Assembly (NCBI RefSeq): GCF_000801105.2
Contig: NC_079517.1
Coordinates: 14,942,001 to 15,006,000 of the forward strand
Direction: 5' to 3'
DNA: 64,000 nt
Source: Raphanus sativus
Taxonomy: Eukaryota > Streptophyta > Magnoliopsida > Brassicales > Brassicaceae
Each line of letters begins with the position of its first letter. Position 1 is the stretch's first letter. Shown piece after piece: positions 1-13,843 of the stretch. The position numbers were made by a program, and so were the translations under genes. The notes below the pieces were generated by a model. It saw nothing but the letters and a program-made list of their open reading frames with translations. It made no database searches and had not been told where the DNA came from.

Positions 1-2331
<2,331 letters not shown>

Positions 2332-3437
2332 TCTATTATATTAAAAGAGAAGCCACAACTTCATTCATGAGTGATATTTTAAATTGGACCATTATTTAGA
2401 AAGTTTATAAAATGTACATAACTTAACTATAATATCACTTAATATCTTCATTTTTATTTAAAATAAAAATAAATATTTATATAAGAAAACACTAACAAAA
2501 TATTTTGAGAATCTTTTCAGGATCATTTAAAAAAAATTCGAAAACTGATTAATTTAAATTTAAGTTACCATAAAATAAAATCAGATATTTAAATGTAATT
2601 TAGTTTCGATTTATAAAAAAGAAAATTATACAAAATATTTCAATGATAATAGCAACTTAAAATAATTACTTTTCAAAAATACATTTGACAAAGATTTTAA
2701 AAAAGATTTTGTTGGAAAGCAATATCTATTTCTATTTAAAATTTAAAATAAAAATATCTTATTTATTAAACACATAATCATGACTTATTACTTTTGTAAT
2801 TTTTTAATTTAAACTATCTCTTATGGGCCACAACTTTAAATGCTTCTATCATGTAACATTACAATTTATGTCAATAACGTTTAACACAAATCATATATTC
2901 TTACTAATGGTTAAATTTTAATCTACACTTTCATAGATGAAATATTTAACATCTTTACATATCGTTGATGTGTATGGTTTTAGTAAACTATTATTAGCGT
3001 TTGTATATTCTATTGAGTTAAAAACTATTTTATTTTATTATTTAAAAACTATACCAGATTGATTTATTAATCAGTATATATAAAGTTTTACATGTCCTAC
3101 TCCAACTATAAATAAACAACAATATATATACGAAATGAATATATACATGAACGAATGCATTAAAATTTTACTATATTTTTTAAATATACAACTACTACTA
3201 AAAGAGGAAAATCGTTTTGAATCTAATCTTATTTATATGGTATATTATAATTTGTTTCACTAAAATTTAATTATTTTCTAAAGCATAGCCTATGCCAAAA
3301 CAATCAACTAAAATATAACACTATTGTATTTAAATAAGTCATATACATTTTTGAAAATATGTTTAATGTTTGTATTATATATAACAATGATGTAAACACA
3401 AAAAAACTTATGTAAATATGAATGAAAACAAACATCC
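2332..3437 (+). mobile_element. Helitron-like element, 3' end probably lost
   Basis: It starts TCTATTATATTAAAAGAGAAG immediately after the CTAG of a preceding Helitron-like 3' end. The start closely resembles the one at 3564 (TC, AT-rich bases, AAAAGAGAAG, then a conserved ATTGGAC-type stretch about 50 bases in). This is the typical 5' signature of crucifer Helitrons. Near 3433 the sequence catccgcgc looks like the left half of a terminal hairpin with no right half and no CTAG, so the 3' end is probably truncated. No transposase-like coding sequence is visible. The right boundary is inferred. Confidence 0.45.
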
Positions 3438-3563
3438 GCGCAACCAAGTTCTGGTAATAATTAATTTGCTTACCAAGTCAACAAAGGACCGGCCATTTCT
3501 CATTATCACCGAGTAATCTATATGATGTTTCTCACTTCTTAGGGGAATTGGCAACAATTCGAA

Positions 3564-4246
3564 TCTTCTCTATTAAAAGAGAAGTACAGATTTTATCTAC
3601 CATTTAAAAGTCACATTGGACTATTTCCTAGAAATCACAACTGATATTTTTATATTTGCATAATAATATCATAACAATAATTGTTATTAATTTATTATTT
3701 TCTTTCCCTAACAACTAATTAAAGTATTAAAATTTTAATTTTGTTTCTCTTTTAAATGGGCCAATTGTTAACAAATTTTTATATCTTTCTTATAAGATAT
3801 ACTACATTATGCTATATACATATATATAATTCTCTATTAGTGGTAATTTCATTAATAATGTTTTCTATATTTCTATGTTTTGTAAAAAAAAAATCGATAA
3901 AATAACATTTATAAAAGAATGTCAACAAGATAACCCAATATAATGTGATTAAAATGAAAATCCAAAAACTAATATAATTTTGTATTTTAGATATATTTTT
4001 ATTGTGGTCATTTAGATAATCATACAAGTTAATAAATTGTATTAATAAATTTAATAGAATAGTAGATCCGTTTAAAAAAGGATGTCGCTATCTATTATAT
4101 ATCAAACAAGGATACAAAATGAACACACTCTAACATATAGAAACACGTATAAAATAGTTTTACGACATATCAAAAACAGAAGAAATTATAAATGGTATAT
4201 TGTTGAAAAAAATAACACCCGCCCAGTCGGGCGGGTTAGAATCTAG
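3564..4246 (+). mobile_element. Short non-autonomous Helitron
   Basis: The 5' end is A|TCTTCTCTATTAAAAGAGAAG. The 3' end has the hairpin CCCGCCC-agtc-GGGCGGG (4218-4235) followed seven bases later by CTAG (4243-4246). A TC start, a GC-rich hairpin about 10 bases from a CTRR end, and no terminal inverted repeat or target duplication are the defining Helitron traits. The base after CTAG is C rather than the usual T. At 683 bases it has no coding capacity. The 3' end lies about 315 bases upstream of the VQ start codon, so it may sit in that gene's promoter. Confidence 0.65.
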
Positions 4247-4561
4247 CTTGGGGTTGGCTTTGACGTTGTAACCAACTAGAAGAAAATTGAATCCGTGTTT
4301 GAATCATATAATAATATTAAATTAATAATTAGCAACAGAAAGGTTAATTGTTTTGGTCAACTTGATAACTAAAATTTCTAGACGTGCAGAGTGAAACATA
4401 GTAATATAGCGTTGGGAAAAAATGTGGAAAAATCACTAGAAGACGGCCTTGTTTAAATAATTGGGTTAGCTAGTATGCAGACAAGCTCTCTCGGACGAAA
4501 CTAAACAAGCTTCTCTTCTATTCTTCCAAAGGTTTCAACTTTATACATCATCTCCACCGCC

Positions 4562-5096
4562 ATGAGCCACCGGAACCATCACCACCACCAGTCTCCGAGC
4601 TATACCACCAACCCGAACACCGTGTTCGTTCAAGCAGACCACTCAAATTTCCGCAACATCGTCCACAAACTCACCGGAGCACCACCGGAACTCTCTGCCG
4701 TCTCCGCGGCACAACAGAAGCTTCCTTTAACTCCAAAGAAACCAGCATTCAAGCTCCACGAACGCCGTAAAACATCCAAGAAAATGGAGCTGAAGATCAA
4801 CAACATCACCGACGACTCTTGCAGCCATTTCCACCGAGGATTCCTGGTCTCTCCCGTTTCTCATCTCGACACATTCTGGGCGCACGTGAGCCCACATGAG
4901 CCCACATTCAGCTCGTAAACGTCCCCACGCGTCGCCGGACAAGGAAGAGCACAAGGGCATAGCCGAGAAAGGGTTCTACTTCCTTCCGAGTCCGAGAAGC
5001 GTGGCCGAGCCAGCACCGGAGCTTTTGCCTTTGTTTCCTCTACGTTCTCCTATCGGTACTTATCAACGGACTGAAGAGGATTACCGCAACTCTTAG
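4562..5096 (+). pseudogene. VQ11: VQ-motif protein gene (VQ11-like), frameshifted by a 10-bp duplication
   Basis: VQ proteins are small plant regulators that bind WRKY transcription factors; several are MAP kinase substrates. The N-terminal frame starts at ATG 4562, has a His-rich start and the VQ motif variant FRNIVHKLTG (about residues 31-40; VH in place of VQ), and stops at 4918. The family's C-terminal signature (KGFYFLPSPRS, then PELLPLFPLRSP) is in the +1 frame from 4896 to 5096. The break coincides with a perfect tandem copy of TGAGCCCACA (4887-4896 and 4897-4906). Without one copy the two frames join into about 174 codons, a normal size for this family with no intron. As written, the product is a 118-residue protein with a short unrelated tail and no C-terminal half. 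Position in the colinear block points to At1g80450 (VQ11). The start context is gccatgagc. A sequencing error cannot be excluded from sequence alone. Confidence 0.85.
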
Positions 5097-6138
5097 AGCT
5101 CTTAATCGTAATATTTGGCTTTTTTGTTAGAGCCTAATATGACTTGTTTCTATCATCTTCATTAATTTTTTTTGAAGGGTCAAACCATTCCACGTGTACT
5201 CCACTACCACTTCCATTAGAATATAATCTTAAGCACTTCTCATACGCGTCAATTACTTTACATTAGTCAAGGAAGGCATCATTTCGCAAGTAATACGTGG
5301 ATCCAACAAACATATGCTACGTAGTTTTGAAACTTAACTACACTTGGTTACATTATTTACTGTCAAAACATTTCTTTTTATTTCTAAAAACAAGTCGATG
5401 CATACAATGTATGCGGTAAATGAATAGATAGCCAATATGTTGGGGTGGTGGGGGAAGAGCCTGTATAAACTTACTTGTAACAGATACGAAAACGTGTAGA
5501 CTTTTTAGTTCAGGAAGAAAGTCAAGAAGAAGAACTCGTTTTTGGTGGATAGGACACGCACAGTGGTCCATTGATTTATTTTCATTTTGGTGTGATAGTG
5601 GGGCTCATAAAGCTGCCAGCCGTTGGATTTAATGACAAGGCTGTGATGCAGAATGAAGCGGCGTCTATTTCCTCTGCAGATCCAACGGCTACAATTCAGT
5701 TCTCCTGCTAAAATAGTAAAAAGATGTATTAAAAAGGATGTAACTTGTAGCAGAGGGTGTCTCTGCAGCTCTCTTTAAAGTCAGTCCATCTTCGTACTCT
5801 GCCTCTCTCAGGTGTGTAATCCAAATTTTCAAACATATGCTCAAATAGTAGCCGTCCATTTGTTCTCCTTTAAACCAAGTGCCCTCTCTCCCATTGAAGT
5901 TCAAGAGAGCATCATCAAAGTTTGGTTTATTGGAATTCCCTCCAATGGTAGGAACAGATAATGGGTTATAGGATATTTAATCATTTTCACAATATCCAAA
6001 TGATGTATTTAATGAATTTGTTTAACGTTCTGGTCATCTAATCGTATTCACATAATCAATCATTTCTTTTTTGGTTTGCGTATATCTACATGATACATAT
6101 AAAAGAGCAGGGATGGATCTAGAATTGTATTTATTGTA
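5097..6138. other. Intergenic DNA, no gene seen
   Basis: This is the 3' flank of the VQ gene followed by mixed-composition unique-looking DNA. Short open frames on the minus strand (5353-5571, 5689-5904) show no recognisable domain and poor start context. I see no RNA gene. Confidence 0.5.
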
Positions 6139-6175
6139 CTAGTGAGTCCTCGCACAAGCGCGAAGATGTTGATGG
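6139..6175 (-). mobile_element. Helitron 3' terminus, minus strand
   Basis: Read on the minus strand, a hairpin CGCGC-tt-GTGCG is followed by aggactca and CTAG, then T. This is the canonical Helitron 3' end (hairpin, short spacer, CTRR, inserted before T). The element body must extend to the right. I could not find its 5' end, so only the terminus is annotated. Confidence 0.6.
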
Positions 6176-7995
6176 AATTGTTTTTTCATATGAAGTGTGC
6201 TCTAAGTGATCTTTCAAATGTGAATATTTGGAATTTGTTACTGATTTATGGTGGGGGTAAAGAGTTGTGGTAAATTTGTATGTTAACTTTTGTTTTTGAC
6301 TTATATTTTTGACCTCCACTATCATTTGATCTAGCAAAATAGATTGTGGAGAAAAAAATCACAAATGTAGTTTTGAGATTATTTTACACGCCTGCGATCG
6401 CACTTGTCTAAAGTGAACTCTCTATACTCCATTGTGGGAAGATGTGCGTCGTCGGTACGTCGTTGGAGAGATTATTTATTTCAAAAAAAATTGTCATATT
6501 TTTTCATGTTATTTCCTTCTAATAATTGTCATTCGTTGGCGGCATGTTTTAAATGAGTTTAACATGTACTCTCATTCGTTTTCATGTATGTGCTAATATA
6601 TTGTGTATATTTTTAAAGATTTCAATAATATGCGGGTTTTGATTTACAATGTCGTATCTATTTACTCATTGAAAAAGAATCTGACTAAATTGTAGATATT
6701 TTATTAGATACAATAACTTTACATATGCAATTTATATCATTCAATTGTTTTGAGGGTAATTATAGTAAAGGTATTAGGTTATATTTTGTTGTTTATGATC
6801 AAATTTATTCCCCAAAATATTGGCTATGAGTCAATGTTAATTATTAATTGGGGATTTTCATGAATGTTTTTATTATTTTTTAAATTGAGTTGTCAAAGTA
6901 AACAATTAAAAATACACTACTCTAAAATAGCGATATGAGCAAGCAATATCCAGTCTTTGAAAATGCCTAAGGTTTTTGCCAATTTTTCCAGTAAATATGA
7001 TCTTATGAGGATGCATACGTACCATTTTCCATTATTTTGATAAAATTAGACTTGCTTAACAATATATTAATGGTAAAGTTCTTTGTGTTTCTTTCTCAAC
7101 ATGTTCGAATGGAATGAATTAAGAATATGGTGAATAATTTAAAAGATAATGAAAACCTCATAAGAGATAACTACTTGGAAGATAAAAAAACCAAAGTTTT
7201 AAGTGAGAAACAAAGATGATAGCAATTTTAAAAACTACGAATTGAAACTACAGTTGATGGGCTTATAAGAATTACAATTTCCTATCACTCACTGCAGTGC
7301 TTGCAGGTGTTTACAACGTCCTTGATCTCTGGTGGATTTGTTGCGCTACATTCCATTCATACCTTCCTCCCCACATGGTGTTATTGGCTTGCTCTTGGGG
7401 GGGTTTCATAATCGGAATGATCAGGTTGGCTTAGTTGCAGCCAGAGTATATGATTCATCATCTACCACAGCTAGTTAAGTTCACGGTGTACAAAAATGTG
7501 TGTTTTTGATGTATAAGCATGCAAGACTCACCGAAAGCAGAAGCCATCACTTCAAAGCTCTAATTTATTCCAAGCAAATGGAGTTTGTGTATATGTTTGT
7601 TACCTTCTTATAGAGCGTTACTTCTTGAAGAATCTGTTGAAATTTTCGAAGGGGAAGGTTCCTCTGCACCACAATAAGAAAATAGTAAAATACAAATTGT
7701 AACATGTTACTTTTGGAGAGTTTGTACTGATATACGTAAGAAATATAATGTGTCTAAAGACATTTCTCGTAGTGACATTTTGGCTTAGTTCTCTGAAGCT
7801 CCTTGTAAATATGACTGGAGTATCAAACTTACCAGTGAACTTAGCTCTCTGTGCCGATTCCTCAAATATCTCCAGTTATCCTAATCTGCGAAAATCCTGA
7901 GAAAACTTTTTTAATCAATCAAACGGGTTTTCATTCCTTTGTCAAGCATCTCCTCTAAGTATCTACATGCCTCCTTAAAGGTAAACATTGTAACA
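6176..7995. other. AT-rich DNA, probably Helitron body, no gene seen
   Basis: No gene is recognised. The stretch follows the minus-strand Helitron end and is AT-rich except for about 7250-7480, which is richer in GC and resembles captured gene sequence. Neither strand of that piece gives an open frame I can identify. Confidence 0.4.
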
Positions 7996-8516
7996 ACAGT
8001 AGAATCTCTATAAATTAATAATGTTAGAGTTTTGAAATTTTATTAATTTATAGGGATATTAATTTACAAAAAAATATTTTTGTAGATTTTTTCTATTTTT
8101 ATTTATAAAATAAACAATAATCTGATTTTACCGTATATACATCAATAAAATTTCAGAAATTTAATTTTCCTGTTGTTTTATTATAGTACTGGGTTTACAT
8201 TTTTATGTTTCATATAACTTCTATGTGGTTTTCTATATACAGAAATGTTTAGAGAAAATAGATGTATTTTTATTGTGAATATAAAACCAACAACATAATA
8301 ATTAGTTTGTACTTATATAAAATTTACATGTAGATATATTAGTAATTTATGATTTTAATGGGACCATATATTTACATAGGATTTTCAAAAAAAAATTATC
8401 TTATTATTATATCGATTTATGTCATATTTTGAACTGGTCTAACTCGAGACCGAAAAATTATTAATTTATAGAGATTATTAATTTATCGAGTATTAATTTA
8501 TAGAGGTTCTACTGTA
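7996..8516. mobile_element. MITE-like element with 25-bp terminal inverted repeats
   Basis: The left end ACAGTAGAATCTCTATAAAT is matched at the right end, in reverse complement, by ACAGTAGAACCTCTATAAAT; about 25 bases pair with one or two differences. The interior is very AT-rich and non-coding. The size (about 520 bases) and structure fit a non-autonomous DNA transposon. The target duplication is not clear, so I do not assign a superfamily. Confidence 0.7.
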
Positions 8517-9906
8517 CGTAGGTCATGGCGAAAGAAAACAAATATCAAAAACTGCGAAAAGGTTGAAGGAATATTAGAGATTTCATTCTTAGGTTCTATC
8601 AGAAAATAAAGCTTCATCATTAACTCTCAAGGATTTAGGATTTGGGTTTTAGTGTTTTGTTGACAATACTAAAAATATTTTAAAGAAAATTTCAAGAATT
8701 TAAGATTTACCTAAGAGTTTAGAGTTTCAGATTTAGGGTTTAGGTTTAGTGTTTTACTGATGGTATTGAAAATATTTTCAAAAAAATAACTTTTTGCGAC
8801 GACTATTATTTTTTTATTTTTTTTCACTTTTTATTGTAAAAACATAATATAATTTGATAATATTTTGTAAACTTATTTAAAAGATACTGAATACGAAATA
8901 GTAAAATTCTATTGGTTGGTAAATTTAGAGAGTGAACCCAAGAAAAACTCTAATCGCGTATTGAAAAGAAAAAATATTGCGCAATGTCTTGCTTTGATTG
9001 GGGCTTTCTTCGTCAACCTCTGCCCAAACCCATAACAAGGTGTTGCTCGCTTTCTCTAAGCCATTCGTAGGTGCTCCAGTGCTCCTCCTTACCGTCTTTT
9101 GCCGTATGATTAGTTTTAAGTTCTATGATTCTTTCAGCCAGTTGGAATCAGCATTAATGTTTCTTTAAGAGCAAAAGTGTAGTAAACAAGAAAAAATATT
9201 TTCAATAAGATAGCTTGGAGATCCAACATAATGTAATCACCTAATCAAATACGTTCTCTTAGTATCATGTATGTTGTAACGATAATCATGTTAACTAGAT
9301 CATATGGTATGTTCTTTCTTTACATGGGCACAATAACTAAAATTAAAAGATTCAATTTGTATGTAATTATGATCAAACAGAACTTTCTCAATGGAATCAA
9401 GATCAACGATAAGCGCCGTTCCCGTTTAGAGCTTCTCCTCCATCAATGACTTGCAAACGTTAGTAACTTCTGTGTCAAGAAAGTGAATACAATTAGAAAA
9501 TTAAAAGGGAAGAAGAAGATAAGAACCTTTTTTCCCAACAAGAACTGTCGGGGGACCTCCAGAGCTCTGTCTGATGCCCTGAACCGTTAAAAAAAGGAGA
9601 GTTGCTTTGCGCACTGAGTTTGATAGTCCAAGGATTGTGGTGGTAATGCTAAAGCTCTTGAAAGTTGAAATTTGTAGAAACCAGTAACCAAGTATTAGTT
9701 ATCAAATTGCTAAAAAGCAATGTTTTACATATAGAAATTCCAAATTCCAAATATGAAAATTCGTAACACCACATTCATCTTTTGTAATACCGTAGCATTA
9801 TGTTCACAACATTTAAAGCATTTTATACAGATATATTATATACATCCAAAAGTCTTCAAGTTCGTGGAGGAGCAAGCATAGAAACAAGACACGCTTCTCC
9901 TCTGGC
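8517..9906. other. Intergenic DNA with telomere-like and gene-fragment-like patches
   Basis: 8580-8770 contains degenerate TTTAGGG-like words. Around 9520-9600 the minus strand reads a short open piece (VQGIRQSSGGPPTVLVGKK) that looks like gene sequence, but I cannot name it and it has no continuation. The plus-strand open frame at 9267-9449 has no recognisable domain. The rest is non-coding, including the 3' flank of the receptor kinase. Confidence 0.4.
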
Positions 9907-12900
9907 TTAAAAGAACCTCTCCTTGATTATGATTAATTCTTTAACAACATCACTCATTTCCAAGCGGTTTGCTGGAGACTCTTCAGAACACCCAAGTCCC
10001 ACTTCTAAAACCTTCGTCAAGCAATCAGAAACAGGGAAGCCAATTCTAAGGCCTTTGTGAAGAACCAATTCATCTGCCACATCCAAAACTTTCTCTGGCA
10101 ATGCAGACCTGATGCAGCTACGGAGGGTAAAGTCTCCTCCAAACATCTCATCGGTTGGTCGTTTTCCACTGAACATTTCAAAAATGAGAATCCCAAAGCT
10201 ATATGCATCACCATGTACTGATACTTCTCCTCCCATTCCATATTCTGCACCATAAGTCATATCAAACAAGTTTTGGAGCAATAAATATATCACTCCATTC
10301 CAAAATAAAGAATTTTCAAAAATATTTACGCATATTAAAAAAGAATAAATGTTTACAGCTAAAATGATTATTTATTTTTACTATACACTTTCCAATATTT
10401 ATCTTTGCTGAATAAGAAAAATATATTAAAAAATCTTACTTTTGAGAACGAAAAGAGTATTAGCTTTCTTCATTCAAACAATATATGTGTGATAACTTTT
10501 ACCTGGTGCCGCATAGCCGATGCTTCCTCTGACTCCAGCCGAACTAAGTTGGTTAATGAAGGTTTCCTGGTCGAACTTGAGAAGGATTCGAGCAAGACCG
10601 AAGTCGCTAACATGGGCAGTTAGATCATCGTCTAAAAGAACATTGCTTGGTTTCAGATCACAATGAGCAATAGCTTCATGGCAACTAACGTGAAGATACT
10701 CTAAAACAGAAGCCACATCTATCACTATGTTAAGCCTTTCCAGAAGTGTCAATGTTCTTGAGGGCCTAGAAATCTTTTCCATTTCCTTTGGGTGCAGCCA
10801 CATATCTAAGCTTCCATTTGGCATGTACTCATAGATTAGAGCTCTAAACTCATTTCCTTGGAAATCAATACTCGAACAAGCTGTCAGCAATTTCACAAGA
10901 TTACGATGTCTAATGTCTTTCAAAGATTCACATTCTGCCATAAAGCTCTTCATTGCTCCACGTCTCTGCATGTTTAGAACTTTCACAGCAACAACCTTTT
11001 TATCTGCATCAAGTAATGCTTTAAACACAGTACCAAAGCTGCCTGACCCGATCAAATTACTCGAAGAGAAGCCATCTGTTGCATTTCGGAGATCTCCATA
11101 ACTTATCATTTCATGAAAAAATCCCAAGGTAGAAGGAGTTGCTTCATTGATATTTTTCTTCTTTCTGATTTTTAACCAACAAAGAGAAACTGAAGCTATG
11201 AACAAAAGCAAAAGCAAAGATATGCCTACGCTTACCCAAATCACAAGTTTCTTTTGTGAATTTCCTGCTGATTGCGTAAAACATGGCTGTAGTCGAAGTT
11301 CCAAGACACCTCCACAAAGGTTTTGGTTTCCAATTACAGAGACAATAGTAGCATTTTTGAACTTTCCTTCTGTTGGCACATTTCCTTCGAAGTTGTTAAA
11401 GGATAGATTGAGATACTCCAACAAGCTAAAGTTTGTGAGATATTCAGGGATTCTCCCAGAAAGATTGTTGCTTGAGAAATCAACCTTCTTAATACCCACC
11501 AACCCACTTATATCTGGAATGATTCCATCAAAAGAATTTCCTTGCAGATGAAGTTCTTCCAATGAGAGACACTTTCCCAAAGTCTCTGGGAGTTTCCTTG
11601 ACAGCTTATTATGAGCAACAGATAACGTACCAAGATTTTCAAGTCGTCCAACATCTCCTGGTAGAGAGCCGGTCAATAAATTATTTGACATGTTTAAAGA
11701 AACAAGCGTTGAAATTTGCAAAATCTCCTTAGGAATAATACCACTGAACTTATTATTCTCGATAGATAAATCTAGCAAATACCTACATTTACCAAGACTT
11801 GGAGGAACAATTCCTTCAAAATTATTGTTGGACAATTGGAGTGTTTCTAACCGAGTGATGTTGCCTAAGGAATATGGTATCTCTCCTGACATTCTATTTC
11901 CATAGACACCAAACCCCACCATTCCCGGAAGTTTCCCAAAAGAGGATGGTATTGGTCCTTTCAATAGATTTTTGGACAACCAAAATGCTTGTAGGCCTAT
12001 GAGATTCCCAATATCATGAGGAATGCTTCCAGATATGAAATTATTTCGAAGAAGTAAGATGTTGAAGTTCATTGAAAAATTGGCAATGGAGGCAGGCAAG
12101 TCACCCCCAAGCCTATTGTATGCCACATCTACTACTTGCAGTTGGGTGCAGTTAGTCAAAGAAACAAGAAATTCAACATCTCCAGCTGAAAAATTTCCCA
12201 AAGAATTGTGGTTAAGAGATAGTACTTGCAGATCTTGTAGTTTTCCAAAGCTCGGAGGAATACTTCCTACAAGACTGTTAAGCTCCATGCCCAAAACTTG
12301 AAGAGTTGAAATATTTGCAAGTGTTGATGGAATAGCTCCTGTGAGAGAATTATTTCCGATATACAATCCTCGAAGGTTTGGTAGCAAATTACCAAAATCA
12401 GGCCTCAGATTCCCAGAGAAATAATTACCAAACATGTTCAAATGCTTAAGTGAGGACAAATTGTAAATTGCAGGAGGAAAAACACCAGAAAAATGGTTTG
12501 TATCGAATGCAAAAACCACCATTTGAGTCAATTTAGCAATAGCATCGGGAATTTCTCCTTCAAGATTATTTTCTAGAAAGGAAAGTTCTCTGAGGGATGT
12601 CAAGTTTCCTATAGATACAGGGAGTTTTCCGTTCAGGTTGTTTTTACCAAGGTCTAAAGAAACAAGCTTCCTCAATGAACCAAGTTCTGAAGGAAGACCT
12701 TGTCCAAGATGATTTGAAAATAAAGAAAGGTCCAACAATCTAGAACAGTTGAACAGACTTGCTGGAATTCTTCCTCCCAGAAAATTGAACTTCATATTCA
12801 AGTGTTGAAGTCTAAACAAGTGTCCCAGCTCTTGAGGAATGGTTCCACCAAAAGAGTTATCAGTGAAATTAAGTGATATGAGAAACGAAAGATTACCAAT

Positions 12901-13155
12901 AAAAGGCGATATAGCTCCACCCAATTTGAATCCTCCGAGGTCTAAACCAGTAACTCTATTGTGTTTGCGGCCGCATGTAACCCCCGTCCATTTGCAGAGA
13001 GGGAAGGAGGTGTTCCATGAAGACAGCAGAACCTTTTTCTCCTCAGAAACTTGAGACTTGAACATAAGTAATGCTTGCTTATCAGTTTCATGGGTATTCC
13101 CGAATGATTCAAGTAACATGAGAACTGTGAAAGAAAGTAAAAGAAAGAGTTTCAT
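9907..13155 (-). CDS. LRR receptor-like kinase, subfamily XII (non-RD)
   Basis: This is a plasma-membrane receptor kinase of the EFR/FLS2/At3g47570 group, whose studied members sense microbial or other peptides. Exon 1 is 10503-13155 and exon 2 is 9907-10244. The 258-base intron has GT (10502-10501) and AG (10246-10245) and joins in frame inside the activation segment to give AAPEYGMGGE, for 996 residues in all, normal for the family. I chose the internal start at 13155 because a hydrophobic signal peptide (MKLFLLLSFTVLML) begins there; the frame stays open to ATG 13254. In order it has: the N-terminal cap with WNTSFPLCKWTGVTC, about 20 leucine-rich repeats of the GxIPxxLGNLxxL type, a paired-cysteine C-cap, one transmembrane helix followed by basic residues, and a kinase domain with GSGSFGTV, VAVK, HCDLKPSN and SDFGLA. 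Cysteine before the catalytic Asp makes it non-RD. The protein ends ERFF. It has no counterpart in this Arabidopsis interval, so it probably moved here. Confidence 0.88.
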
Positions 13156-13843
13156 GCTTCCCGTGTTTTTGCAGGAAATGAATACAAAGAGATGAGCAAA
13201 ATGTATAATGAATATCTTCCAAATGTTTATTGGGCTGTTATCTTTCACTATCACCTTTAAAGGCTGCTCAAGTTACATTGTCTCCCCTCTTAAATTTTAC
13301 ATTGATCCATTCAAATACAGAAGACTTTTCAAGAATCAAGTAAGGCCGAGACTAAATTGACAAGCGATTCTGAAAATTTCTCTCTGACTTTCATTTCGCT
13401 TGATTTCCGTTCTCATGGTTTGCAAAAATATGTAAGAAAAATTAAAATTATAAATAAAAGTAAATGTTGTTGAAGCTTGGTGGAAACACATGTTTGACTG
13501 GGGCCATAATATTTAAATTAAAAATATATATTATTATAATGAAACTATTTTTTTACAAATTAGTGGGGTATATGATTTTTTACATAAAGTAGTATGATCG
13601 AATGGCAAATTTAATTAAATATTGATTTTAGAAAAAAAATACACTAAACCCTTTTTCCCCAATTTTGGTGGGGTCACTTGACCCCATGTTTCTATTTGCC
13701 TCCGCCCATGTTGCATGGTGAAACTGACGGTGGCCCTAATTGTAGATGAGTTTTGTCAACTTTGTAGGCACCTACCAACTTTCCTAATCTCTATGATTGA
13801 TTCTCAGAGATAATAGATTTTTGTCTAGTCAATTAATGTCTAA
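13156..13843. other. LRR-RLK 5' flank with a transposon-like patch
   Basis: The first few hundred bases are the presumed promoter and leader of the minus-strand receptor kinase. About 13480-13715 contains tggggtcacttgaccccatg and, in reverse, gggcggaggcaaatag, words I associate with hAT-like elements in crucifers. I could not define its ends. No gene is seen. Confidence 0.4.

Noticed and set aside
3812..4027. 71-codon minus-strand frame with hydrophobic residues
   Set aside because: AT-rich DNA inside a Helitron; hydrophobic content is a by-product of T-rich codons.
9267..9449. 60-codon plus-strand open frame upstream of the receptor kinase 3' end
   Set aside because: No family likeness and no surrounding gene structure.
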